In this document: piece after piece, positions 26,225-34,635 of the stretch
How the letters are laid out: each line of letters opens with the position of its first letter
Position numbering within the stretch: the first letter of the stretch is position 1
Assembly: GCF_001905845.1 (NCBI RefSeq)
Contig: NZ_LIVZ01000004.1
Span: forward strand, 667,360 to 731,359
From: Streptomyces sp. TSRI0107
GTDB lineage: Bacteria > Actinomycetota > Actinomycetes > Streptomycetales > Streptomycetaceae
DNA: 64,000 bases
Direction: 5' to 3'
Position numbers and translations under genes: made by a program
The notes under the pieces: generated by a model
The model's database searches: none
The model's input: only the letters and a program-made list of their open reading frames with translations
Told to the model about the DNA's origin: nothing

Positions 26225-26310
26225 TGGCCTCTCACCCGGTCCGGGTCCAGGCCTCTCACCCGGTCCGGGCCCAGGCCTCTCACCCGGTCCAGGCCCAGGC
26301 CTCTCACCCG
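26225..26310. repeat. 24 bp tandem repeat array after the FMN reductase gene
   Basis: Three full copies and one partial copy of a 24-bp unit (AGGCCTCTCACCCGGTCCGG plus four bases) run head to tail at 26225-26248, 26249-26272, 26273-26296 and 26297-26310. The last copy contains the stop codon of the minus-strand FMN reductase gene, and each other copy repeats the same TGA in the same frame because 24 is a multiple of three. The array is the duplicated 3' end of the gene. Confidence 0.9.
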
Positions 26311-26906
26311 CTCCCGCGCAGCGCGGCGAGCTGCTCCTCGAACGGTGTGACCGCCAGGTCGTCCCGGGCGGGGCGGGCGGCCGGCAGCCGGGCCGTCAGC
26401 GCGGCCAGCTCCCCCGCCGCCCGCTCGATCCGCTCCGGCAGCCCCTCCGCGCCCCAGTCCTCCGAGGCGGCGTAGACGCCGGTCGGGGCGACGACGGCCC
26501 GCAGGTGGGCGAAGAGCGGCCGCAGGGCGTGCTCCAGCACCAGGGAGTGCCGGGCGGTGCCGCCGGTCGCGGCGATCAGCACCGGCTTCCCGGTCAGCGC
26601 GTCCTTGTCGATCATGTCGAAGAACGACTTGAACAGTCCGCTGTACGACGCCGAGAACACCGGCGTCACCACGATCAGCCCGTCCGCGCCGGTCACCGAG
26701 TCGATGGCGGCGGCCAGCTTCCGGCCGGGGAAGCCGTTGGTGAGGTTGTGCGCGATCTCGACGGCGAGGTCGCGCAGCTCGACGACCTCCACGTCCGCCG
26801 GGGTCCGCCGGACGACGGCCGACGCCAGCCGGTCGGCCAGCAGCCGGGTGGACGACGGGACGCTCAGCCCCGCCGAGACGACGACGAGCTTCGTACGGTC
26901 GCTCAT
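26304..26906 (-). CDS. NAD(P)H-dependent FMN reductase (CE1759 family)
   Basis: This 200-residue flavodoxin-like enzyme has the phosphate-binding loop near the N-terminus (VVVSAGLSVPSSTRLLADRL), TPVFSASYSGLFKSFFDMID for flavin contact and a central IAATGGTARHS. It reduces FMN with NAD(P)H and would feed reduced flavin to the LLM-type monooxygenase whose gene overlaps its start by 4 nt. The two form a two-component flavin monooxygenase; CE1758/CE1759 family names come from Corynebacterium. The stop lies inside a tandem repeat array. Confidence 0.9.
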   Translation of the reverse strand: MSDRTKLVVVSAGLSVPSSTRLLADRLASAVVRRTPADVEVVELRDLAVEIAHNLTNGFPGRKLAAAIDSVTGADGLIVVTPVFSASYSGLFKSFFDMIDKDALTGKPVLIAATGGTARHSLVLEHALRPLFAHLRAVVAPTGVYAASEDWGAEGLPERIERAAGELAALTARLPAARPARDDLAVTPFEEQLAALRGSG

Positions 26907-27988
26907 ACGGTGGTCACCTCCTGGGCGGCGAGCAGGGACTGGTGGGTCGGCGCGTCCGGCACTCCCGCCGGACGCCGCGCCGCGAACTCCTTGCGCAGCA
27001 CGGGCACGACCTCCTCGCCCAGCATGTCGATCTGTTCCAGCACGGTCTTCAGCGGCAGCCCGGCGTGGTCGACCAGGAACAGCTGGCGCTGGTAGTCACC
27101 GGCGTACTCGCGGAAGCTCAGGGTCTTCTCGATCACCTGCTCCGGCGTGCCGACGGTCAGCGGGGTCTGGTCGGTGAAGTCCTCCAGGGACGGCCCGTGC
27201 CCGTAGACCGGCGCGTTGTCGAAGTACGGCCGGAACTCGCGGACCGCGTCCTGGGAGTTCTTCCGCATGAACACCTGCCCGCCGAGCCCGACGATCGCCT
27301 GCTCGGGGGTGCCGTGCCCGTAGTGGGCGTACCGGCTCCGGTACAGCTCGACCATCCGCTTGGTGTGGTCGGCCGGCCAGAAGATGTTGTTGTGGAAGAA
27401 GCCGTCGCCGTAGTACGCGGCCTGCTCGGCGATCTCCGGCGAGCGGATGGAGCCGTGCCAGACGAACGGCGGTACGCCGTCCAGCGGGCGGGGCGTGGAC
27501 GTGAAGCCCTGGAGCGGGCTGCGGAACTTGCCCTCCCAGTCGACGACGTCCTCGCGCCACAGCCGGTGCAGCAGGGCGTAGTTCTCGATGGCGAGGTTGA
27601 TGCCCTGGCGGATGTCCTGGCCGAACCAGGGGTAGACCGGGCCGGTGTTGCCGCGGCCCATCATCAGGTCCACCCGGCCGTCGGCCAGGTGCTGGAGCAT
27701 CGCGAAGTCCTCCGCGATCTTCACCGGGTCGTTGGTGGTGATCAGCGTGGTGGACGTGGACAGGACCAGCCGCTCGGTGCGGGCCGCGATGTAGCCGAGC
27801 ATGGTGGTCGGGGACGACGGCACGAACGGCGGGTTGTGGTGCTCACCGGTCGCGAAGACGTCGAGTCCGACCTCCTCGGCCTTCAACGCGATGGCGACCA
27901 TGGCCTTGATCCGCTCGCGCTCCGTCGGCGTACGGCCCGTGGTCGGGTCCGGGGTTACGTCCCCGACGCTGAAGATCCCGAACTGCAT
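26903..27988 (-). CDS. LLM-class flavin-dependent monooxygenase (CE1758 family)
   Basis: A 361-residue TIM-barrel luciferase-like enzyme: starts MQFGIFSVGDV, has ATGEHHNPPFVPSSP at the active-site face, and RVDLMMGRGNTGPVYPWFG near the flavin phosphate. It should oxidise an organic substrate with reduced FMN and O2, supplied by the overlapping FMN reductase gene. The substrate is unknown; the family includes alkanesulfonate and long-chain alkane monooxygenases. Its promoter holds a near-palindrome GTTGACCGTTCAAC over a TATAGT -10-like box, suggesting control by a TetR or MarR repressor not encoded adjacently. Confidence 0.9.
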   Translation of the reverse strand: MQFGIFSVGDVTPDPTTGRTPTERERIKAMVAIALKAEEVGLDVFATGEHHNPPFVPSSPTTMLGYIAARTERLVLSTSTTLITTNDPVKIAEDFAMLQHLADGRVDLMMGRGNTGPVYPWFGQDIRQGINLAIENYALLHRLWREDVVDWEGKFRSPLQGFTSTPRPLDGVPPFVWHGSIRSPEIAEQAAYYGDGFFHNNIFWPADHTKRMVELYRSRYAHYGHGTPEQAIVGLGGQVFMRKNSQDAVREFRPYFDNAPVYGHGPSLEDFTDQTPLTVGTPEQVIEKTLSFREYAGDYQRQLFLVDHAGLPLKTVLEQIDMLGEEVVPVLRKEFAARRPAGVPDAPTHQSLLAAQEVTTV

Positions 27989-28008
27989 GGTCGCTCACCC
28001 TCCAAGTG

Positions 28009-28026
28009 GTTGACCGTTCAACTATA
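28009..28026 (-). promoter_or_regulatory. Promoter with overlapping operator for LLM/FMN reductase operon
   Basis: On the minus strand TATAGT (28026-28021) fits a -10 box, and it is overlapped by the near-palindrome GTTGACCGTTCAAC (28009-28022, one mismatched pair per arm). A repressor bound there would cover the -10 and start point. No convincing -35 box is seen. Confidence 0.55.
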
Positions 28027-28087
28027 CCGCTGAACGACACCCCCGCCGCCCCTATTCCCGTGTGCTTCCGAGCCCGCCGAACCGCCC

Positions 28088-28843
28088 TCAGGACGGCAGC
28101 GGCAGCGCGTCCGTGTATCCGTTCACCGGCCGCTCCACCCGCTCGACGTCCCGCGCGTCCAGCGCGACCGCCGCCGACGACGTGCCCAGCTCGCCGCCCG
28201 CGTGCCAGGTGCCCGTCACCGTCACCCAGGTGTCGGCCGGTGGAGCCGCCGGCCCGTAGACCCGCACCTTCACCGACTGGGCGTCCGCGGCGCAGCACGA
28301 CAGCATGAGCCGTGTCAGATACCAGCCGTCACCGTCGTCGGCGGGCGTCACGAACCCGGTCATCCGGACCGTGCGCCCCTCGATGGCCCGCTCGGTGTCC
28401 TGCTGCACCCGCTGGGTGAAGTCGGTGAGCGTGATCGGCAACGGCGAGGTCGCGGGCAGCGGCTCGAAACCGTCCTCCTCGACGACGGCGACGGCCTTCG
28501 GCGCCCCGCGGGACGCCGTGTACGAGCCGAGGGCGGGCGGCGCGTAGAGGAGCAGGCTCAGCGCGGGCAGGAGCAGCAGCCAGGCGACGCGCGGCACACC
28601 GGAGTGGTCATGACCGTGGCCGTCGTCGTCTCCGTGGCCGTCCCCGTGCCCCTCGGCATGGTCCCGCTCCCGCCACCAGGACACCGCCTCCGCCGCGCCC
28701 AGCGCGACCAGCAGCACCCCCGACGCGATCAGCAGCGGCCGCATGCCCTCCTTCACGTAGCGGAGGTAGGCGTCCGTGAACAGCGAGACCCGCAGCAGCC
28801 CCACACCGCTCAGCGCCAGCAGCCCCACCCGCACGAACCGCAT
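28088..28843 (-). CDS. TIGR03943/DUF1980 membrane protein with His-rich loop
   Basis: A 251-residue protein with two N-terminal membrane segments, a cytosolic or loop region very rich in His, Asp and Gly (EGHGDGHGDDDGHGHDH, about residues 63-80), a third membrane segment and a C-terminal soluble domain with a CC pair (LMLSCCAADAQ). TIGR03943 proteins are partners of YraQ-type permeases (DUF318), whose gene overlaps its start by one base. The His-rich loop suggests Zn, Ni or Cu binding. The pair probably moves or protects against a transition metal, but no function is established. Confidence 0.82.
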   Translation of the reverse strand: MRFVRVGLLALSGVGLLRVSLFTDAYLRYVKEGMRPLLIASGVLLVALGAAEAVSWWRERDHAEGHGDGHGDDDGHGHDHSGVPRVAWLLLLPALSLLLYAPPALGSYTASRGAPKAVAVVEEDGFEPLPATSPLPITLTDFTQRVQQDTERAIEGRTVRMTGFVTPADDGDGWYLTRLMLSCCAADAQSVKVRVYGPAAPPADTWVTVTGTWHAGGELGTSSAAVALDARDVERVERPVNGYTDALPLPS

Positions 28844-29868
28844 CACAGCAGCACCCCTCCCACCAGCACGCTGCACACCACCGCCACCACGGCCGTCGCG
28901 GCGGAGAACCGCACCGCGAACGCCCTCCCGAACGTCCCCGCCTGCAGGGCGAACAGCTTCAGGTCCACCATCGGCCCGACCACCATGAACGTCAGCCGGG
29001 CCACCGGCGAGAACCCGCTCAGCGAGGCCGCCACGAACGCGTCGGCCTCCGAGCACACCGCCAGCACGATCGCCAGCACCGCCAGGAACAGCACCGACAG
29101 CCACGGCGAGTCGGCGAACGCGTCGACCACCGAGCGCGGCACCGCCACGTTGAAGGTCGCCGCGGCCATCGCCCCGACCACCAGGAAGCCGCCCGCGTGC
29201 AGGAAGTCGTGCTGGAAACCGCGCCGGAACTCCGTCCACCGGCTGTGCCCCGGCCGGTGCCCGGTGTGCCGCACGGCGGGCTTCAGCCACTCGGCGCGCC
29301 CCAGCCAGAGCCACAGCCAGCCCATCACGGACGCCGTGACCAGCGAGGCCAGCAGCCGGGCCAGCACCATCTCCGGGCTGCCCGGGAACGCGATCGCCGT
29401 GGCGGTCAGCACGATCGGGTTCACGGCGGGCGCGGACAGCAGGAACGCGAACGCCGCGGCCGGCGTGACACCCCGGCCGATCAGGCTGTTCGCCACCGGC
29501 ACCGACGCGCACTCGCAGCCCGGCAGCACCACTCCCGCGGCCCCCGCGACCGGCACCGCGAGCGCGGGCCGCTTCGGCAGCAGCCGGTTGAAGACACGCG
29601 CGGGCACGAACGCGTTGATCGCCCCCGACAGGGCGGTGCCCAGCAGCAGGAACGGCATCGCCTGCACGGTCACCGCCAGACACACCGTCCGCCACGCCTG
29701 CACGGCCGGCTCGTCCAGCGACCGCCCGACGAGCACCAGCGCGGTACCTGGCAGCACGGCCGCGCCGACCAGCAGCAACAGCCAGTTCCGGGGCAGCCCG
29801 CGCGCCGGCTCCTCGTCCGCCGGGTCCGCCTCCCGCGCCCGTATGCCGGTGTCCTCGATGGCCCGCAT
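28843..29868 (-). CDS. YraQ/DUF318-type permease
   Basis: The 341-residue polytopic protein has eight or so membrane segments and conserved Cys/acid motifs: VLPGCECASVPVANSL, FLLSAPAVNPIVL, VLAVCSEADAFVAAS and GPMVDLK. This is the permease family that works with TIGR03943 proteins and in some bacteria links to Zn or Cu handling or arsenic-like export. ATG at 29868 has GGGGAGGG 11 nt upstream; a GTG at 29889 adds seven residues. No Zur-type palindrome was found near it. Confidence 0.82.
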   Translation of the reverse strand: MRAIEDTGIRAREADPADEEPARGLPRNWLLLLVGAAVLPGTALVLVGRSLDEPAVQAWRTVCLAVTVQAMPFLLLGTALSGAINAFVPARVFNRLLPKRPALAVPVAGAAGVVLPGCECASVPVANSLIGRGVTPAAAFAFLLSAPAVNPIVLTATAIAFPGSPEMVLARLLASLVTASVMGWLWLWLGRAEWLKPAVRHTGHRPGHSRWTEFRRGFQHDFLHAGGFLVVGAMAAATFNVAVPRSVVDAFADSPWLSVLFLAVLAIVLAVCSEADAFVAASLSGFSPVARLTFMVVGPMVDLKLFALQAGTFGRAFAVRFSAATAVVAVVCSVLVGGVLL

Positions 29869-29955
29869 CTCTGGACCAGCCCTCCCCACGACCCCGCCTG
29901 CCCCACCTGTCCGTCGGCCCCAGTAAACCGCCCGGAAGCGATCAGCGGTAAAACA

Positions 29956-30423
29956 TCAGAAGTAGTACGTGTCCCCGGTGTCCAGCACCAGCACCCGCCG
30001 CCGGTCGTTGTCCCGGTTCGGGTCCACCGTGCCGCCGCCCCACACCGTGTCGATCTCCGCCAGCACCTCGGACGGCTCCCCGGCCAGCCGCACCCGCAGC
30101 CGCAGCTGCTCGCCCAGCCCCTGCGCCGGCACCGCGGCGATCCGGCACAGCACCGTCCGCTCCCCCGCCCGCGCACAGCCGCCGGGCAGCCACTGCCGGT
30201 CCTCCAGCGCCGCCGACCAGCGCAGCCGCACCGTCGCCTCCGGCACGGCCGCCGGACCGTGGTTGCGCGGCACGAACCGCACGTCGAGCCATCCGCCGGC
30301 CAGCACCGCCGCCCCGTGATACGCCAGGTCCGCCTCCGCCTCCCCCGCCCGCGCGACACCGGGCGCGGCCACCGCCAGCGCCGCCAGCACCGCCGTACCC
30401 GCGACGAACCCTCGCGCGCCCAT
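29956..30423 (-). CDS. Small secreted protein of unknown function
   Basis: This 155-residue protein has a Sec signal peptide (GFVAGTAVLAALAVAAPGVARA) and a mature domain with beta-strand pattern (LDVRFVPRNHGP, ATVRLRWSAALEDRQ, LRLRVRLAGEP), resembling a CARDB/DUF11-like immunoglobulin fold. One possible disulfide (GGCARAG, TVLCRIA) fits extracellular location. ATG 30423 has GAGG upstream; an ATG at 30438 is possible. It lies just upstream of the permease pair on the same strand (about 87 nt gap), so co-transcription is possible but its link to metal transport is unproven. Confidence 0.65.
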   Translation of the reverse strand: MGARGFVAGTAVLAALAVAAPGVARAGEAEADLAYHGAAVLAGGWLDVRFVPRNHGPAAVPEATVRLRWSAALEDRQWLPGGCARAGERTVLCRIAAVPAQGLGEQLRLRVRLAGEPSEVLAEIDTVWGGGTVDPNRDNDRRRVLVLDTGDTYYF

Positions 30424-30566
30424 GCCACCACTCCTCATCCGCCGCTCATGGCGCCGCCGTACGGCTCCCAGGACGGATGTATCCCACGCGGCGGACCCGG
30501 CAGGCGCCCTCCAACAGGTGACACCGGCCGGACCCCGGCACGCGGGGCCGTGCCAAGCTGACCGGC

Positions 30567-30902
30567 ATGCTCGTCCTCCGCTCCGCAGCCCTCTTCGTCG
30601 TCGCCGCCCTCTTCGAGATCGGCGGCGCCTGGCTGATCTGGCAGGGCCTGCGGGAGCACCGCGGCTGGCTGTGGGTGACCGGCGGCGTGCTCGCCCTCGG
30701 CGCGTACGGATTCGTCGCCACCTTCCAGCCCGACGCCCACTTCGGCCGCGTCCTCGCCGCGTACGGCGGGATCTTCGTCGCCGGATCCATCCTGTGGGGC
30801 GTGATCGCCGACGGCTACCGGCCCGACCGCTGGGACGTCGTCGGAGCGCTGATCTGCCTCGCCGGCATGGCCGTGATCATGTGGGCGCCGCGCGGCGAGT
30901 GA
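30567..30902 (+). CDS. YnfA/UPF0060 family membrane protein
   Basis: This 111-residue integral membrane protein has four hydrophobic segments and the family markers [37 protein letters not shown] and [15 protein letters not shown]. YnfA-type proteins are small four-helix relatives of drug/metabolite transporters, and some members act in multidrug efflux, though function is not firmly known. It is a single gene with its own short leader, upstream of an SDR gene on the same strand. Confidence 0.9.
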   Translation: MLVLRSAALFVVAALFEIGGAWLIWQGLREHRGWLWVTGGVLALGAYGFVATFQPDAHFGRVLAAYGGIFVAGSILWGVIADGYRPDRWDVVGALICLAGMAVIMWAPRGE

Positions 30903-31031
30903 ACCGCACGGCCCCGGCCCGCGCCGGGACCGGCCCCCCGCACCCCCGCCGGGCACCCCGCCTATCCTGGCCGGAAGCACCTCCCGCACCGCCGGCCACC
31001 GCACCGCACACCCCGTCAGAGGAGCAGCCGT

Positions 31032-31802
31032 ATGACCCCCGCCGCCGCGTCCCGCATCGCCGTCGTCACCGGGGCGAGCAGCGGAATCGGTGCCGCCACC
31101 GCCCGGCAGCTCGCCGCGGCCGGCTACCGCGTCGTACTGACCGCCCGCCGCAAGGACCGCATCGAGGCGCTGGCCGAGGAGATCACCGCGGCCGGCCACT
31201 CCGCGACCGCCTACCAGCTCGACGTCACCGACCGCGCGGCCGTCGACGAGTTCGCCACCGCCTTCAAGAGCGTCGGCGTCCTGGTCAACAACGCGGGCGG
31301 CGCGCTCGGCCTCGACCCGGTGGAGAGCGGCGACCCCGCCGACTGGCGGCAGATGTACGAGACCAACGTCATCGGCACCCTCAACCTCACCCAGGCCCTG
31401 CTGCCCAAGCTGGAGGCGAGCGGCGACGGCACGGTGGTGGTCGTGTCCTCGACCGCCGGCCACGGCACGTACGAGGGCGGCGCGGGCTACGTCGCCGCCA
31501 AGCACGGCGCCCACGTCCTCGCCGAGACCCTGCGCCTGGAGATCGTCGGCCGCCCGGTCCGCGTCATCGAGGTCGCGCCCGGCCTGGTCAAGACCGACGA
31601 GTTCGCCCTCACCCGGTTCGGCGGCGACAGCGAGCGGGCGGCGAAGGTCTACGAGGGCGTCGCGGACCCGCTGACCGCGGACGACGTCGCCGACACCATC
31701 ACCTGGGCGGTGACCCGCCCCAGCCACGTCAACATCGACCTGCTGGTCGTCCGCCCCCGCGCCCAGGCGTCCAACACCAAGCTGCACCGGGAAACCCCGT
31801 GA
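31032..31802 (+). CDS. Short-chain dehydrogenase/reductase (SDR)
   Basis: The 256-residue enzyme has the Rossmann motif TGASSGIG near residue 14-20, NNAG (about 91), and the catalytic YxxxK as GYVAAKHG with Ser in VVSSTAG. It uses NAD(P)H, NADP being favoured by the following ARRKDR. It resembles the YdfG/3-hydroxy-acid dehydrogenase group. A ribosome site (AGAGGAGC) precedes ATG 31032. Its stop overlaps the start of a tiny DUF6126 gene (GTGA), so they are coupled. Confidence 0.92.
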   Translation: MTPAAASRIAVVTGASSGIGAATARQLAAAGYRVVLTARRKDRIEALAEEITAAGHSATAYQLDVTDRAAVDEFATAFKSVGVLVNNAGGALGLDPVESGDPADWRQMYETNVIGTLNLTQALLPKLEASGDGTVVVVSSTAGHGTYEGGAGYVAAKHGAHVLAETLRLEIVGRPVRVIEVAPGLVKTDEFALTRFGGDSERAAKVYEGVADPLTADDVADTITWAVTRPSHVNIDLLVVRPRAQASNTKLHRETP

Positions 31803-31972
31803 CAACCGACGGGCCGCCCGGACCGGAACCGGAGGAGCAGCGGGCGGCCCGCCGCTCCAGGGAGAAGTACGGCGAGCGCCACATGTGGATGTGGCTCGCC
31901 TACTTCCTCTTCGGCATCCACTTCATCGCCTTCGTGATGATCTACGCGGTGACCCACGCCACGTCCAAGTGA
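31799..31972 (+). CDS. Small DUF6126-like single-pass membrane protein
   Basis: A 57-residue protein: a charged N-terminal half (EEQRAARRSREKYGERH) followed by a hydrophobic segment (WMWLAYFLFGIHFIAFVMIY) and a short tail. It should be a single-span membrane protein with the charged part inside. This matches the DUF6126 family of streptomycetes, of unknown role. GTG at 31799 overlaps the SDR stop by 4 nt. It is easily missed by length filters. Confidence 0.75.
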   Translation: MTTDGPPGPEPEEQRAARRSREKYGERHMWMWLAYFLFGIHFIAFVMIYAVTHATSK

Positions 31973-31984
31973 TCGACGGGCCCG

Positions 31985-32001
31985 TAGGCTCACCACTCGT
32001 G
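31985..32001 (+). promoter_or_regulatory. Likely leaderless promoter of tyrosine phosphatase-GNAT gene
   Basis: TAGGCT (31985-31990) fits a -10 hexamer and ends 8 nt before the GTG at 31999, with no Shine-Dalgarno between. This is the spacing expected for a transcript starting at the start codon. Confidence 0.45.
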
Positions 32002-33264
32002 GACAGACACATACCTTTCGCCGGTCTGCACAACTTCCGCGACCTGGGCGGCTATTCGACAGCGGACGGCCTGCGCGTCCGCCCCGGCCGCCTCTACCGC
32101 TCCGACTCCCTCGGCAAGCTCACCCCCGGCACCCCCGACTGGGACCGGTTCCTGTCCCTGGGCGTCGGCGCGGTGATCGACCTGCGCCACCCCTGGGAGA
32201 TCGACGCCCGCGGCCGGATCCCCGAGCACCCGTCCTTCGCCTACCACAACCTCAGCATCGAGCACCGCCCGTACGACCAGGCCGCGTTGACCGCCGACAT
32301 CGACCCCGGGCCCTACCTCGCCGAACGGTTCATGGAGGTCGCCGAGGACGGCACCGAGGAGATCCGCCGGGCGCTGGAGGTCATCGCCGACGCGGCGCGC
32401 TCGGACACCCCGCTGGTCTTCCACTGCGCCTCCGGCAAGGACCGCACGGGCGAGATCGCGGCCCTCGTCCTGACCCTGCTCGGCGTCGACGAGCCCACGG
32501 TCGTCGAGGACTTCAGCCTCACCGAACTGGCGACCCCGGCGCTCCTCGCGGAGTGGTCGGCCCGCAACGAGGGCCGCACCCCCACCTGGCCGGGCTTCGC
32601 CCGCGCCCCTGAAGCGGTGATGCGCCTGTTCCTGGCAGCCCTGAAGGACCGGTACGGCTCGGTCGAGAACTACGTCGAGAAGTCGCTCTCCCTGGACGCG
32701 GACGCCCTCGCGGCGACCCTCCGCACCCACCTCCTGGAGGCACCCCCGGCCGACCACCCGGCCCTCAGCTTCCGCCGGGCGACGGACGCCGACGCGCCCC
32801 TCCTGGTCCGCCTGCGCGACACGGCCGCCCTGTGGCAGCTGGCCCGCGGCATCGACCAGTGGAAGCCCGGCGAGAAGGACGAGGCCCATTTCCGTACCCG
32901 TGTGAGCGAGGGCGAGGTCTGGCTGGCCCACGCCGACGGCCACCTGGCCGGCGCCTACGAGCTGTGGTGGACCGACCCGGCGGCCTGGGGCCCGCGCCCC
33001 GCGGACGCCGGCTACATCCACCGCCTGATGACGGTCCCCCACCTCGCCCCACCCGGCACGGGCCGCACCCTCCTCGCCCACGCCGAGTCCCGCATCGAGG
33101 CCGCGTCCCGCCCCTACAGCCGCCTGGACTGCCTGACCACCAACCCCCGCCTGCGCGCGTACTACGAGTCGGCGGGCTACACGACGGTCGGCGAACAGCA
33201 GGCCAAGACGGACGGCTCGGGCAGCCCGTACGCGGTGACCCTGCTGGAGAAGCGGCTCGGCTAA
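31999..33264 (+). CDS. Fusion of tyrosine/lipid phosphatase and GNAT acetyltransferase
   Basis: The 421-residue protein joins two domains. Residues 1 to about 250 form a bacterial PTP/DSP-type phosphatase (FAGLHNFRDLGGYST, VIDLRHPWEID, and the CX5R loop HCASGKDRTGE with Cys143 and Arg149). Residues from about 255 (LSFRRATDADAPLLVRLRD) to the end form a GNAT domain with the acetyl-CoA loop PPGTGRTLLAHAE and the C-terminal ARLDCLTTNPRLRAYYESAGY pattern. The phosphatase group acts on phosphotyrosine or phosphoinositides; GNAT target unknown. Genes of either domain are common, the fusion is not. The end overlaps convergent rtcB by 4 nt. Confidence 0.88.
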   Translation: MDRHIPFAGLHNFRDLGGYSTADGLRVRPGRLYRSDSLGKLTPGTPDWDRFLSLGVGAVIDLRHPWEIDARGRIPEHPSFAYHNLSIEHRPYDQAALTADIDPGPYLAERFMEVAEDGTEEIRRALEVIADAARSDTPLVFHCASGKDRTGEIAALVLTLLGVDEPTVVEDFSLTELATPALLAEWSARNEGRTPTWPGFARAPEAVMRLFLAALKDRYGSVENYVEKSLSLDADALAATLRTHLLEAPPADHPALSFRRATDADAPLLVRLRDTAALWQLARGIDQWKPGEKDEAHFRTRVSEGEVWLAHADGHLAGAYELWWTDPAAWGPRPADAGYIHRLMTVPHLAPPGTGRTLLAHAESRIEAASRPYSRLDCLTTNPRLRAYYESAGYTTVGEQQAKTDGSGSPYAVTLLEKRLG

Positions 33265-34454
33265 CCCTTCACGCAGACGACCTGCTTGAGCTTCGCGACG
33301 ACCTCGACGAGGTCCCGCTGCTGGTCGATGACCTGCTCGATCGGCTTGTAGGCGCCCGGGATCTCGTCCACCACACCGGAGTCCTTACGGCACTCCACGC
33401 CCCGCGTCTGCTCCTCCAGGTCCTTCGTCGTGAACCGGCGCTTGGCCGCGTTGCGGCTCATGCGCCGGCCCGCGCCGTGGGACGCGGAGTTGAAGGACTT
33501 GTCGTTGCCGAGGCCCTTCACGATGTACGAGCCCGTGCCCATCGAGCCCGGGATGATCCCGTAGTCGCCGGAGCCGGCCCGGATCGCGCCCTTACGGGTC
33601 ACGAGCAGGTCCATGCCCTCGTACCGCTCCTCCGCCACGTAGTTGTGGTGGCAGGAGATCTCCTGCTCGAAGGTCGGCTTGGCCTTCTTGAACTCCTTGC
33701 GGACCACGTCCTTGAGGAGCGCCATCATGATCGAGCGGTTGTACTTGGCGTACTCCTGCGCCCAGAACAGGTCGTTGCGGTAGGCCGCCATCTGCGGGGT
33801 GTCCGCGACGAAGACGGCGAGGTCGCGGTCGACCAGGCCCTGGTTGTGCGGGAGCTTCTGGGCGATGCCGATGTGGTGCTCGGCGAGTTCCTTGCCGATG
33901 TTGCGGGAGCCGGAGTGGAGCATCAGCCAGAGCGCACCGGTCGTGTCGAGACACACCTCGACAAAATGGTTGCCCGATCCGAGCGTTCCCATCTGCTTCT
34001 CGGCGCGATCGTGACGGAACTTGACCGCTTCGGCCACTCCGTCGAACCGCCCCCAGAACCCGTCCCACCCGGCCGTGCCGAACCCGTGCAGCCGACCGGG
34101 GTCGACGGGGTCGTCATGCATCCCCCGCCCGACCGGGATCGCCTGCTCGATCTTCGACCGCAGCCGGGACAGGTCCCCCGGGAGGTCGTTGGCGGTCAGC
34201 GACGTCTTCACCGCCGACATCCCGCAGCCGATGTCCACGCCGACCGCCGCGGGGCACACGGCGCCCTGCATGGCGATGACGGAGCCGACGGTCGCGCCCT
34301 TGCCGTAGTGGACGTCCGGCATGACCGCGAGGCCCTTGATCCACGGCAGGGTGGCGACGTTGCGGAGCTGCTGGAGGGCGCCCTCCTCGACCGTCGCGGG
34401 GTCGGTCCACATCCGGATCGGCACCTTCGCGCCCGGTATCTCCACATACGACAT
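33261..34454 (-). CDS. rtcB: RNA-splicing ligase RtcB
   Basis: A 397-residue RtcB ligase that joins RNA 2',3'-cyclic phosphate or 3'-phosphate ends to 5'-OH ends with GTP and Mn. Metal and catalytic features seen are DVHYGKGATVGS, GVDIGCGMSAV with the conserved Cys, HSGSRNIGKELAE, CHHNY, and the guanylated His in SASHGAGRRMSR (about 326). Length is close to the family norm for this shorter type. No archease partner gene is next to it. Its leader faces the DUF3558 gene across a 181-nt gap. Confidence 0.95.
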   Translation of the reverse strand: MSYVEIPGAKVPIRMWTDPATVEEGALQQLRNVATLPWIKGLAVMPDVHYGKGATVGSVIAMQGAVCPAAVGVDIGCGMSAVKTSLTANDLPGDLSRLRSKIEQAIPVGRGMHDDPVDPGRLHGFGTAGWDGFWGRFDGVAEAVKFRHDRAEKQMGTLGSGNHFVEVCLDTTGALWLMLHSGSRNIGKELAEHHIGIAQKLPHNQGLVDRDLAVFVADTPQMAAYRNDLFWAQEYAKYNRSIMMALLKDVVRKEFKKAKPTFEQEISCHHNYVAEERYEGMDLLVTRKGAIRAGSGDYGIIPGSMGTGSYIVKGLGNDKSFNSASHGAGRRMSRNAAKRRFTTKDLEEQTRGVECRKDSGVVDEIPGAYKPIEQVIDQQRDLVEVVAKLKQVVCVKG

Positions 34455-34635
34455 AACTGCTCATCCCCCGTCAGATACGACAAAGCAAATGGAATTCTCG
34501 AATCGCAAAAACCGGTGCCAAGGTCGATGAAAGGGGCAACGGACCGGCGTCCACGGCTGTGCGTGCGATACACATTGTGTCCAGGGCAGTCATCGGCCCG
34601 GCAACCGATTTACCACCGTCGAGAGGAGCCTGACC

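Noticed and set aside
26225..26310. CRISPR-like array
   Set aside because: The units abut without spacers and duplicate a gene end; no cas genes are present.
29869..29955. Zur-type zinc operator in front of the permease pair
   Set aside because: No TGAAAATGATTTTCA-like palindrome was seen in this gap or just upstream.
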